Below, piece after piece: positions 44,601 through 53,281 of a stretch of DNA of 64,000 nucleotides. The DNA is from Aquirickettsiella gammari (GTDB lineage: Bacteria; Pseudomonadota; Gammaproteobacteria; Diplorickettsiales; Diplorickettsiaceae), in the NCBI GenBank assembly GCA_963701065.1, contig OY969558.1, positions 930,001 to 994,000 of the forward strand. The letters run 5' to 3'. Position numbers and translations under genes: made by a program. The notes under the pieces were generated by a model that saw only the letters and a list, made by a program, of their open reading frames with translations, searched no databases and was not told the DNA's origin. Within the stretch, counting starts at the first letter, position 1. The number at the start of each line of letters is the position of its first letter.

Positions 44601-45896
44601 TTATTTTTTTCTTTTTTTTAAACGATTAAGTTTTTCTGCTATTTTAAGCTCTAATCCACGAGGAACTGGAAAATAATATTGCTGATCCTTCAATTCCGTA
44701 GGCAAATATTGTTCTCCTTCAACATAGCCATTATCCTCATCGTGGGCGTAACGGTAATCCTTGCCATAATTTAATTGTTGCATGAGTTTCGTTGGGGCAT
44801 TACGTAAATGAAGTGGAACTTCTAGTGTTCCATTTTCCTTTGCATCAGCCATCGCTTTTTTAAAGGCCGTGTAAACAGCGTTACTTTTTGCAGTACACGA
44901 CAAGTAAACGACAGCTTGTGCCAAGGCGAGTTCCCCTTCGGGACTGCCTAAACGCTCTTGCACTTGCCATGCATCTAAGGCAAGTTGCAAACCGCGTGGA
45001 TCAGCGTTACCAATATCCTCACTTGCCATTCGAACGATGCGTCGTGCAACATATAAAGGATCACAACCCCCGTCGAGCATACGCGCTAACCAATAAAGTG
45101 CTGCATCTGGATCGGTGCCACGTACTGATTTATGTAATGCAGAAATTTGATCATAAAAAAGCTCCCCTCCTTTATCAAAACGGCGTAGATTAGTTTGAGT
45201 AACCGCGTGTAATATATTTTCATCAATAATATTATTTTCGGCTAAATCCGCCGCAATTTCTAAAAGATTTAAAACCTGACGTGCGTCACCATCTGCAATA
45301 GCGGCTAATTGTTTTTTTACAGAAGATTCAATTAATAAATTTTTTTCCCCTAAACCATTTCCCTCATTTGTTAATGCGCGATCAATGATTTGAATGATTT
45401 CTTCTAGAGTCAATTTTTTTAATACATAGACTCTAGTGCGGGATAGTAATGCATTATTAATTTCAAAGGATGGATTTTCTGTAGTAGCACCAACTAATAT
45501 AAAAAGACCTGATTCTACAAAAGGCAATAATGCATCTTGTTGGGCTTTGTTAAAACGATGGATTTCATCGATAAATAATATTGTTTTTTGTGCTGATTGA
45601 GGATTAAGCTCAGCTTGAGTGCGTTCTGCAATATGACGAATTTCTTTAACGCCTGCCTGCAATGCCGATAAAGATTCAAATCGAGCTTGAACATGATTTG
45701 CCATTAATTTAGCTAAAGTTGTTTTTCCAGTTCCAGGAGGCCCCCATAAGATCATAGAGTGCAATTGACCTTGTAAAATTGCCTGACGTAATGCTTTTTG
45801 TGGTCCTAATAAATGCCTTTGACCAAAAAAATCATCTAAATGATGAGGGCGTAATCGAGCAGCGAGTGGGGAATAGGGAGGTTTAATGCTTACCAT
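44601..45896 (-). CDS. rarA: Replication-associated recombination ATPase RarA (MgsA)
   Basis: AAA+ clamp-loader-like ATPase acting at stalled forks. Walker A GPPGTGKTTLAK, Walker B LFIDEIHRFNKAQQD, sensor 1 GATTENPSFE, then the C-terminal tetramer domain (KSVRGTDPDAALYWLARML). 431 residues from ATG 45896 (AAGGT just upstream); a GTG at 45941 would add 15 residues without counterpart. Convergent with lplT-aas. Confidence 0.95.
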   Translation of the reverse strand: MVSIKPPYSPLAARLRPHHLDDFFGQRHLLGPQKALRQAILQGQLHSMILWGPPGTGKTTLAKLMANHVQARFESLSALQAGVKEIRHIAERTQAELNPQSAQKTILFIDEIHRFNKAQQDALLPFVESGLFILVGATTENPSFEINNALLSRTRVYVLKKLTLEEIIQIIDRALTNEGNGLGEKNLLIESSVKKQLAAIADGDARQVLNLLEIAADLAENNIIDENILHAVTQTNLRRFDKGGELFYDQISALHKSVRGTDPDAALYWLARMLDGGCDPLYVARRIVRMASEDIGNADPRGLQLALDAWQVQERLGSPEGELALAQAVVYLSCTAKSNAVYTAFKKAMADAKENGTLEVPLHLRNAPTKLMQQLNYGKDYRYAHDEDNGYVEGEQYLPTELKDQQYYFPVPRGLELKIAEKLNRLKKRKK

Positions 45897-45983
45897 ACCT
45901 TGATTTATACGATGGAAGCATTTTAGTGTCAACTTAGGCACATTTTTAGATTTAATAAAAAATCGACCTATTTAACAAGATTG

Positions 45984-46865
45984 TTAATATTTAAGTGCTC
46001 TTTTTTCAATAGATTTTATAATGATTTCAGCAACATTTTTTTGGGTTGCTTTTTCTATTCCTTCTAATCCAGGGGATGAGTTTACTTCCATTACCAAAGG
46101 ACCTCTATTGGAGCGTAGTAGATCGACACCTGCAATATCCAGACCAATAACCTTGGCAGCCCGAACAGCAGTTGAACGTTCTTCTGTCGTTAGTTTAGCA
46201 AGGCGTATCGTTCCGCCACGATGGATATTAGAACGAAATTCACCCAGTTTGGCTTGGCGCTCCATCGCAGCTATCACTTTACCGTTGACTACGAAGCAAC
46301 GAATATCAGCCGCTTTAGCTTCTTTAATATATTCTTGGATCATGATGTGCGCTTGCAAATCTAAAAAAGCCTCAATCACACTGATAGCGGCTTGCCGCGT
46401 TTCAGCTAAAACAACACCAATACCTTGAGTTCCTTCTAGGATTTTAATGACTAAGGGAGGACCGCCTACCATGTTAATAAGGTCTTGAATATCATCAGGA
46501 GAATAAGCAAACCCCGTAATAGGTAAACCTACCCCTTTTCGAGATAATATTTGTAATGAGCGTAGCTTATCTTGTGCACGGGTGATGGCAATGGAGTTAT
46601 TAGCCACAAAAACACCCATCATTTCAAATTGCCTGACTAATGCAGCGCCGTAAAAGGTAATCGAAGCACCGATCCTTGGAATAATTGCGTCAAATTTGTC
46701 GAGAATTTTTCCTTTATAATGAATATACGGATTTTGCGTGGTTATATTCATATAGCAACGTAAGGTATCAATTATTTTAACTTGATGCCCGCGTTTTTTA
46801 GCTTCTTCTTCTAAGCGACGGGTGGAGTATAGTTTCGGACGGCGAGATAGAATGGCAATTTTCAT
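45984..46865 (-). CDS. rimK: RimK-family ATP-grasp glutamate ligase
   Basis: In E. coli adds glutamates to the C-terminus of ribosomal protein S6. 293 residues; ATP-grasp motifs include PLVIKILEGTQGIGVVLAE, RCFVVNGKVIAAMERQAK and VDLLRSNRGPLVMEVNSSPGLEGIE. Overlaps the upstream RimB-like protease gene by 4 bases, so the pair is co-translated. In Pseudomonas RimB controls RimK activity. Confidence 0.95.
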   Translation of the reverse strand: MKIAILSRRPKLYSTRRLEEEAKKRGHQVKIIDTLRCYMNITTQNPYIHYKGKILDKFDAIIPRIGASITFYGAALVRQFEMMGVFVANNSIAITRAQDKLRSLQILSRKGVGLPITGFAYSPDDIQDLINMVGGPPLVIKILEGTQGIGVVLAETRQAAISVIEAFLDLQAHIMIQEYIKEAKAADIRCFVVNGKVIAAMERQAKLGEFRSNIHRGGTIRLAKLTTEERSTAVRAAKVIGLDIAGVDLLRSNRGPLVMEVNSSPGLEGIEKATQKNVAEIIIKSIEKRALKY

Positions 46866-47311
46866 GAGATTATAGTTTTTTTACTGTAGAGGTAAGAACG
46901 GCTGGGATCAACAATAAATTGCTGTTTTAATGCAGTGCGACCTAATAACATTCTAAAACGCATATTATCCCTACTTGTTAAAGTAATCTCGATTGGCCAG
47001 CATTGTATCCCAAGTACGATAGAGGTTTGAATAACACAACGCTTTTCTTTATGACCGCCTGAATCGGTGATTTCACGTATATCGATTAAATCAGCAATAC
47101 ACTTAATTATTTTTTCGGGAAAACGCCGTGGTTGAGGATGTATACTAAAACAAACTTGTTTTTTGTCTGGAGTTTTTTGAATGATTTCTACGCGAAAAGC
47201 GTGTAAAGCGGAGGTTCTTGCCCCCGTGTCTACTTTAGTTTTGAGGCGAGGGATACCTAACTCAGGGAGGGAAACCCATTCTCGCCACCCAATAAGTATC
47301 GGGGATGACAT
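46862..47311 (-). CDS. RimB-like retropepsin-type protease (COG4067)
   Basis: 149 residues. KVDTGARTSALHA (D28-T29-G30) is the retropepsin-like catalytic motif of the family, which is often named ATP-dependent zinc protease although no zinc motif is seen. GWREWVSLPELGI precedes it and MLLGRTAL follows near 125, both typical. I chose ATG 47311, placed one base after the sspB stop; the frame also opens upstream inside sspB. Partner of rimK. Confidence 0.88.
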   Translation of the reverse strand: MSSPILIGWREWVSLPELGIPRLKTKVDTGARTSALHAFRVEIIQKTPDKKQVCFSIHPQPRRFPEKIIKCIADLIDIREITDSGGHKEKRCVIQTSIVLGIQCWPIEITLTSRDNMRFRMLLGRTALKQQFIVDPSRSYLYSKKTIIS

Positions 47312-47312
47312 T

Positions 47313-47705
47313 TTATTTAACAATCGAAAGCTTTGGTTTTGTGCCTGGTCTAACTCTTGGAGGAGGGACGGTGCTGCCACCTTCTTCATTAGATTCCTCT
47401 TCTGTAAATACCATCCCTTGACCATTCTCTTTGGCATAGATAGCTAATACAGCTTGAATAGGCGCATAAATGAGCATAGATTGGCCATTAAAACTCGCTT
47501 CAAATTGGATAGCTTGCGTATCTATTTTTAAATTTAATATAGCATCTACCGATATATTTAGGGTTATTTTCCCATCTTTAATACACTGTTTTGGTACCTC
47601 TACGTGAGGTAATTCAGTATCTATTAAAATATAAGGGGTCAAATGATTGTCAATAATCCAATCATAAAATGCACGTAATAAATAGGAACGATTTGATGTC
47701 ATCAT
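47313..47705 (-). CDS. sspB: ClpXP protease specificity-enhancing factor SspB
   Basis: Adaptor that tethers ssrA-tagged proteins to ClpXP. 130 residues: N-terminal substrate domain (SYLLRAFYDWIIDNHLTPYILID), acidic linker (TEEESNEEGG) and the C-terminal ClpX-binding tail ending KPKLSIVK. Works with tmRNA (13647), ClpP and ClpX encoded in this window. Directly downstream of sspA. Confidence 0.95.
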   Translation of the reverse strand: MMTSNRSYLLRAFYDWIIDNHLTPYILIDTELPHVEVPKQCIKDGKITLNISVDAILNLKIDTQAIQFEASFNGQSMLIYAPIQAVLAIYAKENGQGMVFTEEESNEEGGSTVPPPRVRPGTKPKLSIVK

Positions 47706-47706
47706 G

Positions 47707-48357
47707 TTAAATTTTTACTCCAAATTCGATTTCATTTAAAGTAGCTTTAAATGAGGGGCGCTTAAATAAGCGCTCTTCGTATTCTTTGATAGCAGCTGGC
47801 ATAGGGGCTAGTTTAATATCTAAACGATGTAAACGCCATAATAAGGGGGCCATACAACAATCTACTAAGGTGAACTCATCACTCAAGAAAAAAGATTTAC
47901 CCGCAAATATCGGGGCAAGACTAGCCAAGCTACTCTCTAATTTTTTTTGTGCCGCATGTACAGTCTCTGAACTTTTAGATACTTTAGTGTTTTTTGACGC
48001 GTTTTCAATTTGCTGTAGTAGAGGGTACCAGTCTCGTTCTATGCGATAGATCATTTGTCGGCTTTTTGCACGGGCTACCGGGTAAACAGGTAATAAAGGG
48101 GGGTGTGGGAAGCGTTCATCTAAATATTCGGTAATAATATTGGTTTCGTAAAGAACGAGATCTCGATCAATGATAGTAGGGACAGTGCCGTAAGGATTGT
48201 GTTGTAATAAACCTTCGGGTAACTCGGTGGGAGATACTTCTATAATCTCCGCGCTAATCCCCTTTTCAGCTAAAACAATGCGTACTCTATGGCTGTAAGG
48301 ATCGTTGGTATTTGCATATAAACTCATAGTTGAACGTTTACCGGCAGGTTGTGCCAT
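47707..48357 (-). CDS. sspA: Stringent starvation protein A
   Basis: Glutathione-transferase-fold protein that binds RNA polymerase and alters transcription in stress. 216 residues: thioredoxin-like N-domain (DPYSHRVRIVLAEKGI, NPYGTVPTIIDRDLVLYET) and helical C-domain. Start fixed by the family extension MAQPAGKRS. Downstream of petC, the normal gammaproteobacterial context. Confidence 0.95.
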   Translation of the reverse strand: MAQPAGKRSTMSLYANTNDPYSHRVRIVLAEKGISAEIIEVSPTELPEGLLQHNPYGTVPTIIDRDLVLYETNIITEYLDERFPHPPLLPVYPVARAKSRQMIYRIERDWYPLLQQIENASKNTKVSKSSETVHAAQKKLESSLASLAPIFAGKSFFLSDEFTLVDCCMAPLLWRLHRLDIKLAPMPAAIKEYEERLFKRPSFKATLNEIEFGVKI

Positions 48358-48414
48358 ATAAAAGGTTCTCCCTATTAATAATTTAAGACACTTTTAACGC
48401 GTTATGAAAATAGC

Positions 48415-49191
48415 TTATTTTAGACTTTTCCAAATTTTATCTTTTAAAAAATAAACAAGATAAACAAAAACCAGCAAGAATCCACATACCTTTTTTCCCA
48501 ATGATTGTCGATTAGTTTTTGTAGGTTCAGCTACGTAAGCTAAAAAGTTAACCAAATCAGTTACTACCGCTTCTAATCTAGGGATCTCTGATCTGCTTTT
48601 ATTAGAATATGGATAAATTGCACTACTACTACTTTTTTGGGACAAGTGATTATTAAAGTCACTTATTTTTTGGTAAATATAGAATGCACCTGTACGTAAT
48701 GTCACTAAGGGATCCGGCATCGCGGTGTTTTTAATCAAACTGTTGTTAACTCCAAAGGGCCTCGTATTGTCTGGATAAAAGCTAAGCAAGTAATTATACA
48801 CCCAATCAGTACTTCTTGCCCGTATACTCAGCGAAAGGTCCGGGGGAATCTTCCCAAACCATAGTAGCGCCTCTTTTTTATGCAAGTTTGAATTTATCGA
48901 ATTACTTGGTTTTGACTGAGTAAAAATCAGATTATTTTTTAATCGTTGTATAGTAGCCAGGTTAAACTCATCGATGATTTTCAGATCAACCGCAAGACGA
49001 TTATAACGCATAAATTGCATTGAATGACAGCCTGAACAATAATTCATAAAATATTTTGCTCCTCGTTGTAAGGACGCAAGGTCAGTTTGGGGAATAGAGG
49101 ATTTGAATACTTTATGGGTAAAAGTATTGCTTATACCATGTGCAAAAATAGGGACGAGGAGAAAAAGTAAGGTAATTATTATTTTCCACAT
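48415..49191 (-). CDS. petC: Ubiquinol-cytochrome c reductase, cytochrome c1
   Basis: Haem c subunit of complex III. 258 residues: signal peptide (first 20), CSGCHS haem motif near residue 50, methionine ligand in AMPDPL near 160, and a C-terminal membrane anchor (about 230-248). Start overlaps the end of petB by 13 bases. Confidence 0.95.
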   Translation of the reverse strand: MWKIIITLLFLLVPIFAHGISNTFTHKVFKSSIPQTDLASLQRGAKYFMNYCSGCHSMQFMRYNRLAVDLKIIDEFNLATIQRLKNNLIFTQSKPSNSINSNLHKKEALLWFGKIPPDLSLSIRARSTDWVYNYLLSFYPDNTRPFGVNNSLIKNTAMPDPLVTLRTGAFYIYQKISDFNNHLSQKSSSSAIYPYSNKSRSEIPRLEAVVTDLVNFLAYVAEPTKTNRQSLGKKVCGFLLVFVYLVYFLKDKIWKSLK

Positions 49192-50399
49192 AGGATAAAT
49201 TTGGGTAGCGGTTTGTTTTTCTCATATTTCGTATAAAATGGCATCAGGCAAAAGAAAAGAAAATAGAGTACTAGTAAACTTTGTATCAGAAAAACCTTAA
49301 TCGGTGTAATGATAGTTGTACTTATATAACTTAATAAAACAAAACTTAAAATGAAAACTGCTAAAGCAAAACGCGAGTAGCAACCACGATATCGCATCGA
49401 TTTGACAGGGCTACGATCTAACCAGGGCAGTATGAATAAAATGGCAATAGTAGAGCCCATGATTAAAATACCGAGTAATTTGTTCGGAATGACACATAAC
49501 ACACCATAAAATGGGGCTAAATACCATAAAGGTTCAATATGGAGAGGCGTTAATAACGGGTCTGCAGGTATAAAATTATTAGGTTCAAGAAAATAACCGT
49601 ACATTTCTGGGCTAAAAAATACAACAAGTGAAAAAATAAATAAAAAAATTAACAAAGCGAATAACTCTTTTACGGTATAAAACGGGTGAAAGGGCACTGT
49701 ACAGAGCGATTTTTTATCAGGGGGTGATTTTTCGCGTATGAAAATACCATCAGGATTATTAGAGCCAACTTTATGTAAAGCGGCCAGATGAAGCCGAACT
49801 AAAAATATCAAAAATAAGGGGATACCTATTATATGCAATGCAAAAAAACGATGTAAAATTTCACCTGAGACAATGCTATTACCACGAACCCATGTTGTGA
49901 GCACTGGGCCAATTCTTGGAATTGAGCTTAATAATGAAGTGCTAACTTGACTCGCCCAATAAGATGTTTGTCCCCAGGGGAGTAAATAGCCCATAAATGC
50001 CTCTATTAACAAGAGAACATAGAGACCCATACCTAATAACCAAACTAGCTCTCTAGGTTTTTTGTAAGATCCATATAAAAGGCTGCGGAAAATATGACAG
50101 TAAATAATAATGAAAAAAGCAGAAGCGCCGGTAGAATGTAAATAACGCAGTAACCATCCGTAGGGCACTTCTCGCATCATTGTTTCAATAGAATTAAATG
50201 CCGCTTCTGGTGTAGGCGTGTAAAACATGGTTAACCAGAGTCCAGTCAAAACTTGTAAAAATAAAAGAAATAGCGCCAAAGATCCAAAGAAATACCAAAA
50301 GTTAAGGTTCTTCGGAAGGTAATATTGTGTTAAATGACGCGCAATAAACTCATTAATTGGGAGACGCTGCAGAAACCAGTTAAATAATGATTTTAGCAT
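49179..50399 (-). CDS. petB: Ubiquinol-cytochrome c reductase, cytochrome b
   Basis: Membrane core of complex III with two b haems and the quinone sites. 406 residues, eight expected membrane spans. MGYLLPWGQTSYWASQVSTS and LHRFFALHIIGIPLFLIFLVRLH contain haem and quinone residues; PEWY-type loop reads EPLWYLAPFYGVL (the usual PEWYFLP is altered to PLWYLAP). Confidence 0.96.
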   Translation of the reverse strand: MLKSLFNWFLQRLPINEFIARHLTQYYLPKNLNFWYFFGSLALFLLFLQVLTGLWLTMFYTPTPEAAFNSIETMMREVPYGWLLRYLHSTGASAFFIIIYCHIFRSLLYGSYKKPRELVWLLGMGLYVLLLIEAFMGYLLPWGQTSYWASQVSTSLLSSIPRIGPVLTTWVRGNSIVSGEILHRFFALHIIGIPLFLIFLVRLHLAALHKVGSNNPDGIFIREKSPPDKKSLCTVPFHPFYTVKELFALLIFLFIFSLVVFFSPEMYGYFLEPNNFIPADPLLTPLHIEPLWYLAPFYGVLCVIPNKLLGILIMGSTIAILFILPWLDRSPVKSMRYRGCYSRFALAVFILSFVLLSYISTTIITPIKVFLIQSLLVLYFLFFCLMPFYTKYEKNKPLPKFILCGK

Positions 50400-50975
50400 T
50401 TACACTAGCCTTGGATCTTCACCTATTACTAAAGTATGCGCATCTATGAAGTGATAAGGTGGAACTCTTAGGTTAGTTGGGGCAGGCATCCCTTTCATAA
50501 CACGTCCCGCTAAATCAAACATAGAACCATGACAAGGGCAATAAAACCCCCCAGGCCATTTGTGATTTAATTCACCTAAAGAAGGTTTAATTTGTGGAGA
50601 ACAACCTAAATGTGTGCATAAACCAATAAGAATTAAATATTCAGGATTAAGAGAACGATATTCGTTGCGTGTGTAAGAGGGTTGTTGTTCTACTAAAGAG
50701 TATGGATCGCGCAATAAAGGATCGATACTAGGGAGATTATCTAACATCGCCTGTGTTCGTCGAATAATCCAAATAGGTTTATTTTGCCAAGAAACGAGCA
50801 TGGATCCACCAGGAGCTAGATTGCTAAGATCAACTTCAACAGGGGACGTCGCTTGCGCAAGTGTTTCAGCACTTGGCTGCCATGAAGCTAAAAAAGGGAT
50901 AGCACTTGCCGCTATCCCAAGTCCAGCCATAAGGGCTATAGTAATAGCCAATAAACGGCGACGATCTTCTTCCAT
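50400..50975 (-). CDS. petA: Ubiquinol-cytochrome c reductase iron-sulfur subunit (Rieske)
   Basis: 191 residues. An arginine-rich start (EEDRRRLLA) precedes a hydrophobic anchor (about 9-30), a possible Tat signal. The 2Fe-2S ligands are CTHLGC and CPCHGS. Stop codon abuts the petB start. First gene of petABC. Confidence 0.95.
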   Translation of the reverse strand: MEEDRRRLLAITIALMAGLGIAASAIPFLASWQPSAETLAQATSPVEVDLSNLAPGGSMLVSWQNKPIWIIRRTQAMLDNLPSIDPLLRDPYSLVEQQPSYTRNEYRSLNPEYLILIGLCTHLGCSPQIKPSLGELNHKWPGGFYCPCHGSMFDLAGRVMKGMPAPTNLRVPPYHFIDAHTLVIGEDPRLV

Positions 50976-51056
50976 TTTTTTTCGTCGTAGATGTAAATAG
51001 TTATTTAAATATTATGTAAAAATCAGACATTAAAACAATAAATTTTAATAATATAA

Positions 51057-51491
51057 TTATCGTTTTGAATATTGAGTTCCTTTACGCGCTTTATGACGTC
51101 CAACCTTCTTACGCTCAACTTTTCTTGCATCTCGTGTTACCAGACCGGCGCGACGTAATAATCGACGAAATGAAGTATCATTATCAGCCGCATCGTTGGT
51201 TTCAGTCGTAGTTCCTTCATCATAACTAATAAGCGCTCGACTTATGCCATGACGCACAGCGCCAGCTTGACCGCTACTTCCCCCGCCTGAAACAGTTACC
51301 GTAATATCAAATTTGCCCATTTGGTCAACAATGTCTAATGGTTGACAAACAACCATTAGAGCTGTTTCGCGACCAAAATAATTTTCTAAAGCGCGACCAT
51401 TAACTTGGATAAGGCCAGTCCCTTTTCTGAGGAATACTCTAGCCGTTGCTGTTTTACGACGACCGGTACCATAATTCTGTTCTAATGCCAT
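51057..51491 (-). CDS. rpsI: 30S ribosomal protein S9
   Basis: 144 residues. GTGRRKTATARVFLRKGTG at the start and the basic C-terminal tail ending RKGTQYSKR, whose terminal Ser-Lys-Arg contacts P-site tRNA. It is longer than E. coli S9 (130) because of an acidic insertion, EGTTTETNDAADNDTSF, at about residues 94-110, which is unusual. Two bases after rplM. Confidence 0.97.
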   Translation of the reverse strand: MALEQNYGTGRRKTATARVFLRKGTGLIQVNGRALENYFGRETALMVVCQPLDIVDQMGKFDITVTVSGGGSSGQAGAVRHGISRALISYDEGTTTETNDAADNDTSFRRLLRRAGLVTRDARKVERKKVGRHKARKGTQYSKR

Positions 51492-51493
51492 AT

Positions 51494-51931
51494 TTATAAC
51501 CCATCAATGATAGTTGGTTCAGGATTTTGAGCGTTATGAGGATGTGAGGAACCCGCATAGACCTTAAGTTTAGTTAACATGGCATAACCTAAAGGATTTT
51601 TAGGTAACATACCCTTAACTGCTTTTTCAATGATCCGGGCTGGGAAACGTTTTTGTAGCTTCTCAAAAGAAATAGCCTTCAATCCACCGGGATAACCCGT
51701 ATAGTGTTCATATTGTTTATTTTTAGCTTTTGTGCCTGTTACGGTCACTTTTTCAGCATTGATAACGACAATATAATCTCCGGTATCAACATGGGGAGTG
51801 TATTCTGGTTTATGCTTGCCACGTAGAATATGCGCTATTTTAGTCGCTAATCTACCTAGGGTTTTATCTTCGGCATCAATCAGATACCATTTTTTCTCAA
51901 TAAGGCCGGGTTTGGCCATCAATGTTTTCAT
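51494..51931 (-). CDS. rplM: 50S ribosomal protein L13
   Basis: 145 residues. KKWYLIDAEDKTLGRLATKIAHILRGK and GDYIVVINAEKVTVTG, VKGMLPKNPLG and YAGSSHPHNAQNP are family hallmarks. Leads the run rplM-rpsI-petABC-sspAB. A 180-base divergent gap separates it from hemB. Confidence 0.97.
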   Translation of the reverse strand: MKTLMAKPGLIEKKWYLIDAEDKTLGRLATKIAHILRGKHKPEYTPHVDTGDYIVVINAEKVTVTGTKAKNKQYEHYTGYPGGLKAISFEKLQKRFPARIIEKAVKGMLPKNPLGYAMLTKLKVYAGSSHPHNAQNPEPTIIDGL

Positions 51932-52111
51932 AACTGCGAAGCTCCGAAGCTCTCTATGCCATTAGCCACTCTTAAAAAACGAGCAGCGGGCGCCGATTCT
52001 AACAAAAATGATTCAAACAATACAAGTAGATGAATAGGTATTGTTTGAATATAAGGTTTTATAAGTTAAAGTAGCTCCTTGGCATAAAATAAATAAATTA
52101 GGCTATCTCCT

Positions 52112-53113
52112 ATGCGCCAGTTCCCTAATACTCGCTTGCGTCGATTAAGAGAAAATAATTTTAGTCGGCGTTTGATGCGTGAAACCAAACTTAGTTGTGA
52201 TGACTTGATTTATCCAGTATTCCTCTTGCCAGGTGAAAATCAAAGACAGAAGATAGCCAGTATGCCGGGGATTGAACGTTTTACTTTAGACCATTTATTA
52301 GATGAGATAGATACTTTACAGCAGCTTAAAATACCAGCTATTGCTTTATTTCCAGTGATACCCCCAGAAGGTAAAACATGGGATGCTCGCCAAGCCTATG
52401 ATCCAGAAGGCTTAATTCCAAAGGCCGTGAGGGCATTGAAAAAAAATTTTCCTGAAATGGGGGTTATTACGGATATTGCCTTAGATCCTTATACCTCACA
52501 TGGCCATGATGGTCTTTTGTCTAAAGAGGGGGCTATTTTAAATGACGATACGGTAGCCATACTGGTTAAACAAGCACTTTGCCACGCACAAGCGGGTGTA
52601 GATGCGATAGCGCCTTCCGACATGATGGATGGTCGAATCGGTCTTATACGCAAAGCCTTAGAGCTTAAGGGATACACTAACATGCAGATAATTGCTTATT
52701 CTGCAAAATATGCCTCCCATTTCTACGGACCCTTTCGGGAGGCTATAGGGTCTTTGACGGGCTTAAAAGCTGCCAGTAAAGGAACCTATCAAATGGATCC
52801 GGCTAATAGTAATGAAGCTTTACAAGAGGTCGCTTTAGACCTTGCCGAGGGTGCTGATATCGTAATGGTAAAGCCAGGAATGCCCTATTTAGATATTCTC
52901 TATCGAATTAAGCAGCAATTTAGCGTCCCTACTTTTGTTTATCAAGTAAGCGGTGAGTACGCGATGCAAAAGTCGGCGATTATGCAAGGCTATTTAAGCG
53001 AACGCGAAAGTGTTTTAGAGTGTCTTTTAGCCATGAAACGGGCTGGAGCTGATGGTATTTTGACCTATTTTGCCAAGCAAGCAGCGAATTGGCTGACAAA
53101 TTCACTCGAGTGA
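52112..53113 (+). CDS. hemB: Delta-aminolevulinic acid dehydratase (porphobilinogen synthase)
   Basis: Condenses two aminolevulinates into porphobilinogen. 333 residues. Schiff-base lysines lie in AYSAKYAS and VKPGMPY. The metal site reads DIALDPYTSHGHDG, with aspartates where zinc enzymes have cysteines, so this is a magnesium-type enzyme, as in Pseudomonas. A separate part of the haem pathway from hemDXY at 5781-8466. Confidence 0.97.
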   Translation: MRQFPNTRLRRLRENNFSRRLMRETKLSCDDLIYPVFLLPGENQRQKIASMPGIERFTLDHLLDEIDTLQQLKIPAIALFPVIPPEGKTWDARQAYDPEGLIPKAVRALKKNFPEMGVITDIALDPYTSHGHDGLLSKEGAILNDDTVAILVKQALCHAQAGVDAIAPSDMMDGRIGLIRKALELKGYTNMQIIAYSAKYASHFYGPFREAIGSLTGLKAASKGTYQMDPANSNEALQEVALDLAEGADIVMVKPGMPYLDILYRIKQQFSVPTFVYQVSGEYAMQKSAIMQGYLSERESVLECLLAMKRAGADGILTYFAKQAANWLTNSLE

Positions 53114-53153
53114 TTTTTTTCGTGATAAGATAGCTGTATAATTAACGACCTTT

Positions 53154-53238
<85 letters not shown>

Positions 53239-53281
53239 GCACTAGAGCCTCCTGGGATTTATAACGATAAGAGCCCTAAAA

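Noticed and set aside
46021..46428. 135-codon frame on the plus strand within rimK
   Set aside because: Antisense shadow of RimK with its conserved ATP-grasp motifs; no ribosome site.
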